NCBI RefSeq assembly: GCF_009728465.1
Contig: NZ_WOCD01000005.1
Coordinates: 372,001 to 436,000, forward strand
Direction of reading: 5' to 3'
DNA length: 64,000 bases
From: Psychrosphaera haliotis
Lineage (GTDB): Bacteria > Pseudomonadota > Gammaproteobacteria > Enterobacterales > Alteromonadaceae
Positions 41,930-52,900 of this stretch are shown piece by piece. Both the position numbers and the translations under genes were made by a program. The notes beneath the pieces were generated by a model. It saw nothing but the letters and a program-made list of their open reading frames with translations. It was not told the origin of the DNA and searched no databases. How positions within the stretch are numbered: position 1 is the first letter of the stretch; the number at the start of each line of letters is the position of its first letter.

Positions 41930-42518
41930 AGACATAGGTAGAGCTTACGATAAAATCACCCACCTTTGGGATGCTAAGGTTTTTAATATGAGCAATGGCA
42001 TTGATGCGCATAAAAAGGCTCTGGGTTTCTCAAAAAAACAAGGCAAAGCGTTAGATATAGGTTGTGGCCGAACAGGCCGTTTTATCCAACTTTTGTTAGA
42101 GCAAAACTACAGCCCTACTGGGTTAGACATTTCTGAAAAAATGCTCCAATTTGCTAAAGAAAAACATCCAAAGGTAAACTTCATTCATGCTGATATATGC
42201 CAATATTCATTGATTCAAAAGTATGACTTCATTACTGCTTGGGATAGCATTTGGCATATACCGCTTGGCGAACAAAAACAGGTAATAACTAAAATAATCA
42301 AAAGTTTAAATGCTGGTGGAATTTTCATTTTTTCTTTTGGAGGAACCAGCGAAGCTGGCTTTCATACGGACGATTATATGGGCCCTGAAGTTTATTATTC
42401 GTCGCTAGGCACAAACGGTTTTTTAAGTCTTTTTAAAGAGCTTGGTTGCAGCATTAAACATTTAGAGCTGGCTCAATATCCAGAGCTTCATACGTATATG
42501 ATTGTTGAGAAGTATTGA
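41919..42518 (+). CDS. Class I SAM-dependent methyltransferase
   Basis: 199 residues. SAM motif ALDIGCGRTGRFIQLLL near residue 45, acidic loop TGLDISEKML, then FIHADICQY and YDFITAWDSIWHIPL. It resembles small-molecule methyltransferases of the UbiE/Tam type; acceptor unknown. Overlap with the upstream gene suggests coupled translation. Confidence 0.86.
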   Translation: MKPEDIGRAYDKITHLWDAKVFNMSNGIDAHKKALGFSKKQGKALDIGCGRTGRFIQLLLEQNYSPTGLDISEKMLQFAKEKHPKVNFIHADICQYSLIQKYDFITAWDSIWHIPLGEQKQVITKIIKSLNAGGIFIFSFGGTSEAGFHTDDYMGPEVYYSSLGTNGFLSLFKELGCSIKHLELAQYPELHTYMIVEKY

Positions 42519-42649
42519 TATTTCAGTTTAGTTGTTACAGATTATTAAACAATAATTAATAAAAGCGACCAAAGGTTGTTAACTTTTCTTATTAATCACT
42601 AACGTGATAAAACTAATTGGGGCTTGTTCCCTTGCCCACAAGGAAGAAA

Positions 42650-43096
42650 ATGAAACTAATAATGCTAATAAGTTTTTTAAGCTGCCTAACTCTTAGTGCA
42701 TGCAGTAGTGACTCAAATGACAATTCTGATTTATTAAGTGTTATCGAGATGAATCAAAAGATATGGATGAGTTCAGGCATAGAGAGTTATACATTCACTT
42801 ATCAAAATCTGCCTAATGACTGCCCAACTGCAGATGCGTTGCCTGCAGTTGAAATAACAGTGGAGGATAATTCAATTACGAAAGTCTACGAGATAGACTC
42901 AGGTAATAACCTCCCTTTAGAAAATAATAACTATCCCACAATTTTAGCTTTGTTTGAGCAAATGAAGTCTGCAATAAACAGCATAGAAGGTGAACCTTCT
43001 TTTGATAGCCGCTTAGGCTATCCAACAAAATACAGCACAGACAAAAGCAGCGCAGATTGCGATGGTTACACCATTTCTGTGTATTCATTTATCTAA
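42650..43096 (+). CDS. Lipoprotein of the DUF6174 type
   Basis: 148 residues from the ATG at 42650, chosen because AAGGAAG precedes it and it starts a clean lipoprotein signal ending LSAC-S. The mature part SYTFTYQNLPNDCPTADALPAVEITVEDNSITKVYEID followed by ALFEQMKSAI and FDSRLGYPTKYS matches DUF6174 as I know it. Function unknown. Confidence 0.8.
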   Translation: MKLIMLISFLSCLTLSACSSDSNDNSDLLSVIEMNQKIWMSSGIESYTFTYQNLPNDCPTADALPAVEITVEDNSITKVYEIDSGNNLPLENNNYPTILALFEQMKSAINSIEGEPSFDSRLGYPTKYSTDKSSADCDGYTISVYSFI

Positions 43097-43106
43097 TGGT
43101 TTTATC

Positions 43107-43640
43107 ATGAAGCTAGAATCTAAAAGCCTGACATATCATCAACTGACTGAGTCTGATTGGCCTTTTTTCAAGTTATTACATGAAACACCTGAGGTTATTC
43201 AGTATGTTTGCGACCCTCAAAGCGAAGAGGAGATTAGGGCCCGCTTTGAGTCTCGTTTGCATCCTTGGGAGCTGACATCTTCACATTGGCTAACCCTTGT
43301 TATTAGAGAAAAAGAGTCCGCTCTTCCAGTAGGCTTAACGGGCATGCTGGCTGAATGGAGTCCTTATAAACAAGCTGAACTTGGGTTTCTATTGAGCCCT
43401 AATTTTCAACGAAAAGGATACGGCTTTGAGTCTACACAATGCATGATTGAGTTGTGCTTTAACCAGTTTAACTTTCACAAGATAAAAGCGACCGTCACAG
43501 AGGGCAATTTACCCAGTGCTAATTTATTAAGAAAGTGTGCTTTTGTTCATGAAGGCACCTTAATAGACAACTTTATTTTGGGTGGCAATTGGAAAAATGA
43601 TCAGGTCTTTGGCCTTTTAAATAGCGACGTCCGCACATAG
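43107..43640 (+). CDS. GNAT-family N-acetyltransferase (RimJ/RimL type)
   Basis: 177 residues from the ATG at 43107. LTYHQLTESDWPFFKLLHETPEVIQYVCD, then AELGFLLSPNFQRKGYGFESTQCMIELCF (acetyl-CoA motif) and NLPSANLLRKCAFVHEG identify the RimJ/RimL branch. Acceptor unknown. It begins 11 bp after the lipoprotein stop. Confidence 0.88.
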   Translation: MKLESKSLTYHQLTESDWPFFKLLHETPEVIQYVCDPQSEEEIRARFESRLHPWELTSSHWLTLVIREKESALPVGLTGMLAEWSPYKQAELGFLLSPNFQRKGYGFESTQCMIELCFNQFNFHKIKATVTEGNLPSANLLRKCAFVHEGTLIDNFILGGNWKNDQVFGLLNSDVRT

Positions 43641-43764
43641 TTTTACCTGACATCACGTGGGTGTTTTTCTTTTCTTTTCTTTAAACACTTGTTTTTTATG
43701 TGCATTACACTAGTATTAAAATTGAACAACGCTCAAAAACCGTTCAAATGCGAAGGAGATTAGC

Positions 43765-44046
43765 ATGAGAAAATTTAAAATAGCTTTACCATTATTTGCA
43801 GCTGCTGTAGTCATTTCAGGCTGTTCAGCCACGAATGATAACGATACAACCGCTCAAGTGGCAAAAGAGCCTATTAGTGCAAAGCACACTTTACGCGCAA
43901 GGAATGCCAACTGGTGCCAAGAGCATTACTCATCTGCTTCAGTAAGCAAAAGAGATCGCCAGAATAATTCAAAATATTGTGATACAAAATCACGCCAAGC
44001 ATATAAAAATGCTAAAGCAAAAAATGAGATAGAAGCCAAAGGTTAA
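43765..44046 (+). CDS. Small lipoprotein
   Basis: 93 residues with GAAGGAGA upstream. Lipobox VISGC-S (Cys20). The mature part is very polar with two cysteines (WCQEHYSS and KYCDTKS). A strong terminator follows. Family not recognised. Confidence 0.75.
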   Translation: MRKFKIALPLFAAAVVISGCSATNDNDTTAQVAKEPISAKHTLRARNANWCQEHYSSASVSKRDRQNNSKYCDTKSRQAYKNAKAKNEIEAKG

Positions 44047-44066
44047 TCCATCTAATTATTTGTATA

Positions 44067-44097
44067 AGCCTCAGCACTCGCTGAGGCTTTTTATTTT
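44067..44097 (+). terminator. Intrinsic terminator after the small lipoprotein
   Basis: Perfect 9-bp stem AGCCTCAGC / GCTGAGGCT with a 4-base loop, followed by TTTTATTTT. Confidence 0.92.
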
Positions 44098-44267
44098 GTA
44101 ACCTCTTTCACAGGTCTTTACCCCCATTACTTTTTGTATTTTAAAGTTTTTGTTTTTTTGCACGTTTTTACATATTTAAATTTAGACCGAGCAAGTCAAT
44201 TAAATTCATGCTGAGTTTGATTTTTAGTCTAAGCTTTTAAAACCTATTCTTATTGTCGAGTATGTGA

Positions 44268-44948
44268 ATGCAAATTATGCTTAAGTTTATTTTGCTCACT
44301 ATCTTATTATTTACAAATTCTTCATTGGCTCAAACTGCGTTAATATTTTCGAGCAGCTCTGGAGGAAATTTTACCGCTAGCGAACTGGTGCTAACAGAAG
44401 CCTACGCTCGACTTAACATCCCTATTTCTATCGTTTTTACTCCAGCTGAACGTTCATTAAGACTTGCCAATAAAGGAATAGTCGACGGAGAGGTATTTCG
44501 GAAAAAGGGCATAGATGATGTTTATACCAACCTTATTAGGCTTCCTGTCCCAATAAATACCATTGAAATTGCGGCCTTTGTAAAAAATAGAAATATTAAA
44601 ATAACAAACTGGGGCGATCTACGTCCCTATCGAGTTGGTATACGCCGAGGGATTAAAGTACTTGAAAGCGCCACTGCAGGTATGACTGTTGTTTCCGTAT
44701 CTAGAGTAGAGCAACTACTTAAAATGTTAGAAAAAGATCGGTTGGATGTTGTTGTAGTTAGTAAAGTTCTTGCTAATAAGAGTTTTGAAAGTAGTCCACC
44801 TAATAATATTTACATGCTTAATCCCCCTTTAGCAAAAGTTGAGCTTTATCATTACATTCACAAAAAACACATAAAATTAGTCCCGGCAATTTCTCAAGTA
44901 CTAAAAGACATGGAGCAGGAAGGGTTTATTAATAACCAAAGCAAATAA
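44268..44948 (+). CDS. Periplasmic solute-binding-like protein (SBP_bac_3 type)
   Basis: 226 residues with a signal peptide ending SSLAQ (about residue 22). GNFTASELVLTEAYARLNIPISIVFTPAERSLRLANKGIVDGEVFR and the second-lobe segment YRVGIRRGIKVLE ... LLKMLEKDRLDVVVV match the family-3 binding-protein fold as used by orphan amino-acid-type sensors or binding proteins. No transporter genes are adjacent. Convergent with a CadC-type regulator gene. Confidence 0.82.
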   Translation: MQIMLKFILLTILLFTNSSLAQTALIFSSSSGGNFTASELVLTEAYARLNIPISIVFTPAERSLRLANKGIVDGEVFRKKGIDDVYTNLIRLPVPINTIEIAAFVKNRNIKITNWGDLRPYRVGIRRGIKVLESATAGMTVVSVSRVEQLLKMLEKDRLDVVVVSKVLANKSFESSPPNNIYMLNPPLAKVELYHYIHKKHIKLVPAISQVLKDMEQEGFINNQSK

Positions 44949-44957
44949 GCCTGTTCA

Positions 44958-47006
44958 TTAGTCAATAGCGTATTGAAATATATCACCTTCAACCGGCTCT
45001 AATTTGACCCAATAAATTGACTTCTGATCTGGTGAAATTGTGTATTGATGAACAAAATTTGCAGGAGCCTGAAATATAAGCTCCTCGGTTTTTGCGTCCA
45101 AACTATAGCGCCAAACACCTGATGCCTTTCTATAAAAATAGATATTGGTGTCGATTACCTGCCAGTTCAGCCAATTAACCCTACTAAAGTCTTTTATGAG
45201 CAGTTCTTCAGCTGCTTCCTGTTCGTTGTTTAAGGAACGCTTTTTTCGCCAAAGCCCATCTGTTGTGTATTTAGAATAATATAAATACTCGCCAACAACA
45301 TAGCCGCTATATCCGCCATTTTTTGTTAGTTTTGTATGTGTATTAGTATCTCGGTCATATTGCCAAAGTTGCCACTGCCCGCTCTGATTACCACTGTAAA
45401 TAAGGCTCTGTTGATTATTAGTGTCATAATTTACTACGTAGCTGTGTTCATGATCATCAAATAATGTAGTTAACTGACCCGTTTCAATATCCAGCTCATA
45501 CACCACTCCATTTTTAGTAAAAAGGATATAATTCTCATCACTTGAAATCTCATACCTTACAAATTTTAAATCAAAGGGCAATTCAGCTTTTATAATTGAC
45601 GCATCTCCTTTATTTACCTGCCACCATTGATGGTTTTTATAGCGGGTAGATAATACTAAGTGAGTGTTGCCTTTTACTCTGGGAAGCATTTCCGTCTGAC
45701 CACTTTTTTGCCAAACCTCGCGATAACCATCGGCCAAATGTTGTTTTATGACGCTACTCTTTACATGCGCATTTCCAACTAATAACAAAGGCTTTCCATT
45801 ACTGTAGGCCGTTGCCAGTGACTTCACATCCAAATTGAGCTGCTTTATCTTTGTATAAACCCCAGTATTAGAATCCAACAAATATATATTGGATGTGTCT
45901 GCCATAAGTAACTGGTTTTTTGTTGGGTGCCAGGCTGAACTCTTTATGCCTAAACTGACGTCAAATTCAGCGACTTGGATGTTGTTTTTAAACAAAATAA
46001 TTTGAGAAGCCTGCTCATCAAGATAACGAACCACTGATAACATCTTGCTTACATTACTAAACGAAAAGTTAAAATCGCCTCGGGTATTATTAGCGCTGTT
46101 GGGATTTGTTATTTGGGTTATTTGAGACGTATCCAAGTTAAAACTAAATACCTGATACGGGTGTGACTTACTGAGTCGTTTATTAAAATAGAAGGTATTG
46201 TTGCTGCCCCAAATAAGATGAGATGGAGGTTCGTCACAAGGTATCAACGACTCGCTACGTTTGCTCGCAACGGTATATAAAGAAAAGGTGCATTGTTGCG
46301 CTTCATAATTAACGTAAATTACATGCTCACCTGACGGGCTAATAGCGGAAATTGAGCTTTCTAAAATAGACTCTTTTGTATGATGTTCAGTGCTATACAA
46401 ATACACTCGCTGAACACTGTCAGTGCCGTCCATAGAGTCACTGCCAACGTGATGAAAGAGTAGTGTACTGCCATCAATTGTACTTGATAAGCCATACTCC
46501 CAACCTGACAAACCAACGAGCGGTCCATCCAATAATTCTAAACTAGCCATGGGCGCTTTATCGACAGATTCGTTTTTTTGTAGAAAGATAACGGTTGTTA
46601 AAAATGCGACAACCAGCAAAGTTAAAAAAACAAATGGGAACGAATATCTAAAACGTTTTTTTGATTGTGCTGTTTTATTAACGTCAGATGGTTGGCTTAC
46701 TGTGTACTCATCTAGATTGGCAACAAGGCGATAACCTTGAGTAGGAACTGTTTCGATAATATCAATTTTGGTCAACGCTAAAAAGTGAGCTCGCAACAAA
46801 GATACAGTACGATTAATTGCCCCCTCACCTACAATGCGATTTTTCCAGACCTCAGCTATGAGTTCATCTCGAGTTACAATTTGACTCTTTTTTGAAATCA
46901 ACAAAACCAAAAGACTAAAAACTTTAGGTTCAAGCGAACGAGACAGCTCACCTTTTATTAACTTTCGTTGACCTTGGTCAAAAGTAACATCAGCAATCAA
47001 TAGCAC
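44958..47006 (-). CDS. CadC-type membrane regulator with beta-propeller sensor
   Basis: 682 residues from a GTG. Residues about 1-98 are an OmpR-type winged helix (LEPKVFSLLVLLISKKSQIVTRDELIAEVWKNR ... TVPTQGYRLV). One membrane helix follows (FPFVFLTLLVVAFLTTVIFLQ, about 122-145). The large C-terminal part (about 160-680) is periplasmic and resembles TolB/PD40 propeller repeats (SPSGEHVIYVNYEAQ, SSDENYILFTKNG, SPDQKSIYWVKLE). It should bind DNA directly from the membrane. It is divergent from the two-domain lipoprotein hydrolase gene, a likely target. Confidence 0.87.
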   Translation of the reverse strand: MLLIADVTFDQGQRKLIKGELSRSLEPKVFSLLVLLISKKSQIVTRDELIAEVWKNRIVGEGAINRTVSLLRAHFLALTKIDIIETVPTQGYRLVANLDEYTVSQPSDVNKTAQSKKRFRYSFPFVFLTLLVVAFLTTVIFLQKNESVDKAPMASLELLDGPLVGLSGWEYGLSSTIDGSTLLFHHVGSDSMDGTDSVQRVYLYSTEHHTKESILESSISAISPSGEHVIYVNYEAQQCTFSLYTVASKRSESLIPCDEPPSHLIWGSNNTFYFNKRLSKSHPYQVFSFNLDTSQITQITNPNSANNTRGDFNFSFSNVSKMLSVVRYLDEQASQIILFKNNIQVAEFDVSLGIKSSAWHPTKNQLLMADTSNIYLLDSNTGVYTKIKQLNLDVKSLATAYSNGKPLLLVGNAHVKSSVIKQHLADGYREVWQKSGQTEMLPRVKGNTHLVLSTRYKNHQWWQVNKGDASIIKAELPFDLKFVRYEISSDENYILFTKNGVVYELDIETGQLTTLFDDHEHSYVVNYDTNNQQSLIYSGNQSGQWQLWQYDRDTNTHTKLTKNGGYSGYVVGEYLYYSKYTTDGLWRKKRSLNNEQEAAEELLIKDFSRVNWLNWQVIDTNIYFYRKASGVWRYSLDAKTEELIFQAPANFVHQYTISPDQKSIYWVKLEPVEGDIFQYAID

Positions 47007-47144
47007 TTAAACGATTCCATCCAATTGAAATATATAGAAAATAAAAACATAACATTAACATAACATAAACATAAGCTGAAAATATGTGCCGATTTACCTT
47101 CCTATGTTTTGGTAAGCATCCGTTTGGATAAAGAGTAAAACAAT

Positions 47145-48971
47145 ATGCGTAAATATATATACTTATTTTTAAAACTATTCGCCATCACATTATTTTTAGT
47201 CGGTTGCAATGGCACAGGCAATTCGCCGAAAAAGAGTCTCAATATAGAGAACTCAAACAAAACTTCCAATTCGCTTTCTAAGATTGAGCTTAATGATCGC
47301 ATCTATTATTTAGCAAAACCTTCAACTGGTTTTGACGCAAATAAAGCCTATAAGTTATTACTTGTTTTTCACGGCTCTAGACAAGGGGCTAGGCGAATGA
47401 AAAGCGTAGCCAATTTTGAAAGCGCTTCCGAAGATTACATAGTGGTGTACCCACAATCACAAGTAGAAGAATGGAATGAAGGCTGTGATTGCAATAAACC
47501 CCACCGCTTAGGTATTGATGATTTAGGGTTTGTTGAAGCGTTAGTTGCTGATGTTAAAAGCAAATATAACATCATCGAAAACGAACTTTATGGGGCTGGA
47601 TTCTCTCAAGGTGGATTGTTTGTTCAAAACTTAATGTGTAATAGCAACCTCAAGTTTACTGCACTCGCGTCAGTTGCTTCACCAATGTCAAAACAACTAT
47701 CACAGCAATGTCGAATTGAAAACAATACAAACTATCTGATGGTGCATGGTAAAAATGATTCCGTTTTACCGTTTATGGGTTTAGAACACTCAAACTTTGG
47801 CTTAATTTCCAGTGAACAAGCCATTAATATTATTGCCAAAGAAAACGGCATTGAGACAGAAGTTAAAGTAGATATTGGTGAAGATATGTCGACGCTTATA
47901 TTTGAGAACGACTCAAATATTAATAAGCTTGTTGCTTTGGAGCGAGGACAACACTCTTGGCACTTTACTAACTTTAATTCTACCAACGAAATTCTGCACT
48001 TTTTTAATTCCGTTAGTGCGCTCCCTTTGGACCAATTTTCTAGCCTATACAGAATAAACAAAACCACCCCATTAGACGTTCACGTGCGCAGTATGGGCTT
48101 GGAACATGACGGACCTGCAGTTATTCTTTTGTCAGGTTTCAATAAAAATTATCACAGCGATAGCGCTTGGTTTTCGCTGTTACAACCTCTCATTGCTAAA
48201 ACTCATCGAGTTCATGCTATTGAACGATTTGGCAATGGATTTAGCAGTATGGTGGCTGAACCGGCTTATGCTTCTTTTGCGCCTGCACTCGACCAAACTT
48301 TAGCTGCCTTGAACGAAGAGGCTTTTATAATGGTCAGTTTTGCTAGTGGTAACCTGCTTGCTCACACTTGGCAAAACAGTTCAGATTCAACCTTGGTAGA
48401 TAAGTTAACTGATTTAGTTTGGATTGATCCCGATGTATTGCAACCGCATTCTATTAGTTTATATCAAGACTACCCTGTTTCCTGGTATCGAGACGTTCAA
48501 GAAAGTTTAATGCCTCACATTGAACAAGGTAATTGGACTGAAAGAACACTCGTTAAATTAGAAAATGAAAAAACAGAAATGGAAGCATTAATTGCTCCTG
48601 AATATTCAGAAGATATGGACTGGCCTTACTTTAATTTAATAAGTCAGCGCCGAGCCAACATTCCGAATCAGCTGAATAGAGCTATTGAAGTGATTAACTA
48701 TCACGATGACTTAGCCATCGCTTACTCTTATGATATCAACTTAACCGTGCCAATCACCGTTATAGATAGCGATTTCGAATCCATTGATATTGCGGAAGCT
48801 GATGAGCAATATGTAGAGCGTTTAACCTTATGGCAACAAGAAGGTATAACTTGGAGCAAAGCTATTAGTGAGAAAACTGGCGGACAGTATATTCCACTGG
48901 AAAATAGCGATCACATGGTGGTCTTTCAAAATCCAGCGGTCATTATCAAAGCCATAAGCGAACTCAATTAA
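47145..48971 (+). CDS. Lipoprotein with two alpha/beta-hydrolase domains
   Basis: 608 residues. Signal peptide with lipobox FLVGC-N (Cys21). Domain 1 (about 50-310) is of the poly(3-hydroxybutyrate) depolymerase/LpqC type: [15 protein letters not shown], the nucleophile elbow [20 protein letters not shown] and the His in RGQHSWHF. Domain 2 (about 320-608) has [19 protein letters not shown], a poorly conserved elbow (VSFASGN) and a final HMV, so its activity is doubtful. The pairing is unusual. Its 3' end overlaps the convergent response-regulator gene by 4 bp. Confidence 0.8.
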   Translation: MRKYIYLFLKLFAITLFLVGCNGTGNSPKKSLNIENSNKTSNSLSKIELNDRIYYLAKPSTGFDANKAYKLLLVFHGSRQGARRMKSVANFESASEDYIVVYPQSQVEEWNEGCDCNKPHRLGIDDLGFVEALVADVKSKYNIIENELYGAGFSQGGLFVQNLMCNSNLKFTALASVASPMSKQLSQQCRIENNTNYLMVHGKNDSVLPFMGLEHSNFGLISSEQAINIIAKENGIETEVKVDIGEDMSTLIFENDSNINKLVALERGQHSWHFTNFNSTNEILHFFNSVSALPLDQFSSLYRINKTTPLDVHVRSMGLEHDGPAVILLSGFNKNYHSDSAWFSLLQPLIAKTHRVHAIERFGNGFSSMVAEPAYASFAPALDQTLAALNEEAFIMVSFASGNLLAHTWQNSSDSTLVDKLTDLVWIDPDVLQPHSISLYQDYPVSWYRDVQESLMPHIEQGNWTERTLVKLENEKTEMEALIAPEYSEDMDWPYFNLISQRRANIPNQLNRAIEVINYHDDLAIAYSYDINLTVPITVIDSDFESIDIAEADEQYVERLTLWQQEGITWSKAISEKTGGQYIPLENSDHMVVFQNPAVIIKAISELN

Positions 48972-49954
48972 TCTAAAAATTGTGCTTTTATTTCTAGAAT
49001 GTCACCTAGTGATTGTTCTAGAAGCTCTATGAGCTTTGGCTCAAATTGGCGTCCACTTTGTTCGCGCATATAGTCCATGGTTTTTTCAACGCTCCAAGCA
49101 TCTTTGTAGGGGCGTTTGCTAGTTAACGCATCAAATACGTCTGCTAACGCAGTAATGCGCCCTTCAATTGGTATCTCCTCACCTTTTAAGCCATTAGGAT
49201 AACCAGTGCCATCCCATTTTTCATGGTGAGTTAACGCAACCGATTTAGCTAACATGATTAACTCTGAGTCATCGCCACCTAAAATTTCAGCTCCAATTTG
49301 AGGGTGAGTTTTCATGATGGCAAACTCTTCATCAGTTAACTTCCCAGGCTTGAGCATAATACTGTCTGGGATACCTATCTTGCCAATGTCGTGCATAGGT
49401 GCCGCATTCAACAAGTTTTCTGCCATAGACTCGCCCAAACCATAAGCAAGCGCTAACACCTGTGTATAATGACTCATACGCATTACATGCATGCCAGTTT
49501 CGTTGTCTTTATACTCGGAAGCACGACCTAGGCGTTGAATAACCTGTAACCTTGTTTCGCGCAGCACATCCGCTTGAACAAGTGACAAGTGATTTTTTAC
49601 TCTTGCTTTAACTCTTGGTGGTGAAACTGGTTTACTAATGTAGTCAACTGCTCCCAACTCAAACCCAAGCGTTTCATCAGTTTCGTCATCAAGCGCAGTA
49701 ACAAAAATTATAGGGATCTGTTTAGTACTAGAGTTTTTCTTTAAGGTTTCGCAAACCTCAAATCCAGTCATGTCTGGCATCATAATATCGAGCAAAATTA
49801 AGTCTGGCTTTTTTTGCTCGGCCAAACGCAATGCCTCTGCACCATTTTTAGCGAAAACTAAACGGTAGTCCTCTTGTAGAATTTGCTTCATAACCCTGAG
49901 GTTTGCAGGCTCATCGTCAACGACAAGTAAACTAGGCTGTTCATTTTTAGACAT
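48968..49954 (-). CDS. Response regulator with HD-GYP domain
   Basis: 328 residues: receiver domain (phospho-acceptor Asp in [13 protein letters not shown], near residue 56) and HD-GYP phosphodiesterase domain with [30 protein letters not shown] and [20 protein letters not shown], the complete signature for c-di-GMP hydrolysis. Its ATG abuts the stop codon of the hybrid kinase with no spacing, so the two are cotranscribed and probably form one pathway. Confidence 0.95.
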   Translation of the reverse strand: MSKNEQPSLLVVDDEPANLRVMKQILQEDYRLVFAKNGAEALRLAEQKKPDLILLDIMMPDMTGFEVCETLKKNSSTKQIPIIFVTALDDETDETLGFELGAVDYISKPVSPPRVKARVKNHLSLVQADVLRETRLQVIQRLGRASEYKDNETGMHVMRMSHYTQVLALAYGLGESMAENLLNAAPMHDIGKIGIPDSIMLKPGKLTDEEFAIMKTHPQIGAEILGGDDSELIMLAKSVALTHHEKWDGTGYPNGLKGEEIPIEGRITALADVFDALTSKRPYKDAWSVEKTMDYMREQSGRQFEPKLIELLEQSLGDILEIKAQFLD

Positions 49955-52900
49955 TTACAATTCCTTTTGTTGACTGTGTAGTTTGCTTAAGAGTGTTTGA
50001 ATATGAAGCTGAGCTTGCTCAAATTCAAAGTCATTAATGGCATCAGTAATTGCACTTACATTTTCACGGTACTGGCTGCTCTTAAATTCAGATAGTGTCT
50101 CCAAAAGGCTTTCATCTATTTCATTTTCAGCCACGGAGGCCTCTATTTGATTAAGCAACTTAGTTAAAGAAGGGACATCAATATCTTTGGTTTCCTCAGC
50201 CTTTTTTTCTTCTATCGTCTCTGCCACTTTAATTTCTACTTGATGAAATAGGCTAATTATCGAATCTACTGTACTTCGACACTCTTCTGGAGTTTTGGTT
50301 AGAACAACTTCTAGTTTTTCAAAGTTGCGCATTAAACTAATCAAAGACAAATTGCCGCAAATACCTTTTAGTTTATGTGCCGACGCACTCAAAGCAGCCC
50401 AGTCGCTGGAATCAACGCTTTTTTGTAGATCATTAAACTCAACACGTTGCTCTTTAACAAAATAGATGAGCTGTTGGTAATACTCAGTTTTACTTCCCCA
50501 CAACGAAAACCCTTTCTTCTCATCAATAAGTGCACAACTTTGAGTACTTGAGCTTTTAGTTTGAGTGTTAGAAACATCAATTTTTAAGACTCTTGCCATT
50601 TCTTGATTTAGCAATAAGAAGTCAATAGGTTTATTTGCGAAACCTTCCATGCCAGCCGCTTCTGCAGCTAACCTATCATCTTCTAAAACGCTCGCAGTAA
50701 GCGCAACAATTGGAATAGGCTTAATATTGTGTTGTTGTTCTATTTTACGTCGTTCAATAGCAGCGGTTAAACCATCCATTACTGGCATTTGAACGTCCAT
50801 TAATACCAAATCAATGTTAGCTTCTGATTCCATTCTTATTAACGCCTGTTGACCATCACGTGCGGTAAGCACCTTGTGACCATTTCGAGTAAGCAGAACC
50901 GACAATAAATCTATATTTTGCTGTATATCATCAACCACCAAAATGGTTTGAGGTGGCAGTGCAATATGCTGCTTCTCTTCTTCTTTTACTTCCTGTGAAG
51001 CCAACAGCGGAATAACAAATCGGAACTCACTTCCTTTATTCAACTCACTATTTGCTGAAATTTTTCCGCCCATCAATTCCACCAGCTGTTTACTAATAGT
51101 GGTGCCTAAGCCTGTGCCGCCAAAACGACGACTCATAGAAGCATCTGCTTGAGTAAATGGTTCAAACACAGTGCTAAGCTGCTCTGGACTCATGCCAATG
51201 CCTGTATCTTTTACAACAAACTCGATGTGATTGCCGTTAACTGGCGCAACGGTTAGCTTAACTTCACCCGCCTGTGTAAATTTAATCGCGTTATTAACAA
51301 TATTGGTAAGGACTTGCCTAATACGCTCAGGAGAACCTGAGTATAAGCTTTCTAGCTCAGGCGACACTTCGGTAATTAACGATAATTCTTTGTTACGAGC
51401 TTGTAGCCAGAGAGTTGAAATTACAGCGTCAACTTCTTCAACCAGTGAAAACGTTCTGATCTCTAAATCTAGTTTTCCTTTATCAAGCTTGGCGCTATCT
51501 AAAACCTCATTCAGTAAGAATAATAATGACTTAGCAGAGTTGTTAATGGTTTTTAAGTGGCGCTGTTGCTCATTCTCCATTTCGCTATCAAGGAGAATGT
51601 CGCTAAAACCTATAATCGCGTTCATTGGAGTTCTAATTTCATGGCTCATATTGGCTAAGAAGGTTGCCCTGGCCGACGCAGCTTGTTCAGCTTTATCTTT
51701 CGCCTGACGTAACTCCTGAACCATTTGATAACGCTCAGTAATATCCATTATAAAGCCGTCCAACCACACTTCGCCTGTTTGCTTTTCAGTTATATAAGCG
51801 CCGTGCTCCATTACCCACCTAACTGTGCCATCCTTTCGGATGATTCGGTATTCAATGCTAAAAGAGCCTTTAGTAGTGCCAGCTTCATTCACACGTGCTA
51901 AATCGTCCGGATGAATTAGGTCTGAGTAATTAACGGTTGGATTTGGCAAGGTAAAGTCGTTGGCGGCATAACCAGTAATTGCTTGTACGGCATCACTAAT
52001 GAATACCATACTCCAGTTTTCGTCATCTAAGCATCGATAAGCAATACCTGGAATATTAGAAATAAGAGAGCGAAACTTTTCTTCATTTTCACGAAGTGCA
52101 TTCTCCATTTTTAAGCGTTGACGTATGTCAGATATAAACGCGACAAAAAAATCATTATTTGCTAATTTCACATGGCCAATACCTAATCGGATATCAACCG
52201 TTTCGCCATTTTTGTGGCGGGCTTGAACTTCTCGTCCCTGGCCAATAATTCGAGCCTCACCGGTTTCTAAATAACGCTGTATGTAGCCATCATGACCGCT
52301 TCTGAAAGGCTCCGGTACTAACATTTTGACGTTATTACCAACAAGCTCAGCTTCAGACCACCCTAGCAAATGTTCAGTGGCCTTATTAATACTAGTAACC
52401 GTACCGCGCTTATCTATTGTAATAATACCGTCAACGGCAGTATCCATAGTGGCTTTTAAACGTCGCTCATTTTCTAGCGCACGCCGTGAAATATCGCGAT
52501 ACTTGTAAACGATGTTAATACCCATAACTAAACAGATAATTAGAATAGTGATACCTGATACCGCAAGCGCTAAGTAAATTGACGTTTCAGGGGGCTGAGA
52601 GCTTTCTTCAAAACCCGGGGGCTTCACAAAACGCGCGGCCGCCATTCCGGTATAATGCATGCCAGATATCGCCAGCCCCATTACAGCACTCGCCGCTAAA
52701 TTGGCCTGCCATTCGCCGCCTTTTTTATGCCAGATTTTACTTAAGCCGAAACGAATCCAAAGTGATAAAACGGCTAACGAAACTGCAACAACAATAGACA
52801 ACGCGAATGTAGATAGGTCGTACCTAAGTTGCGAAGCCATTTCCATAGCGGCCATACCGGTATAGTGCATTGTGCCAATACCGGCACCAACAAGCACGCC

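Noticed and set aside
51231-51707. 158-codon plus-strand frame
   Set aside because: Lies wholly antisense to the kinase HATPase and HisKA region with no ribosome site; a shadow frame.
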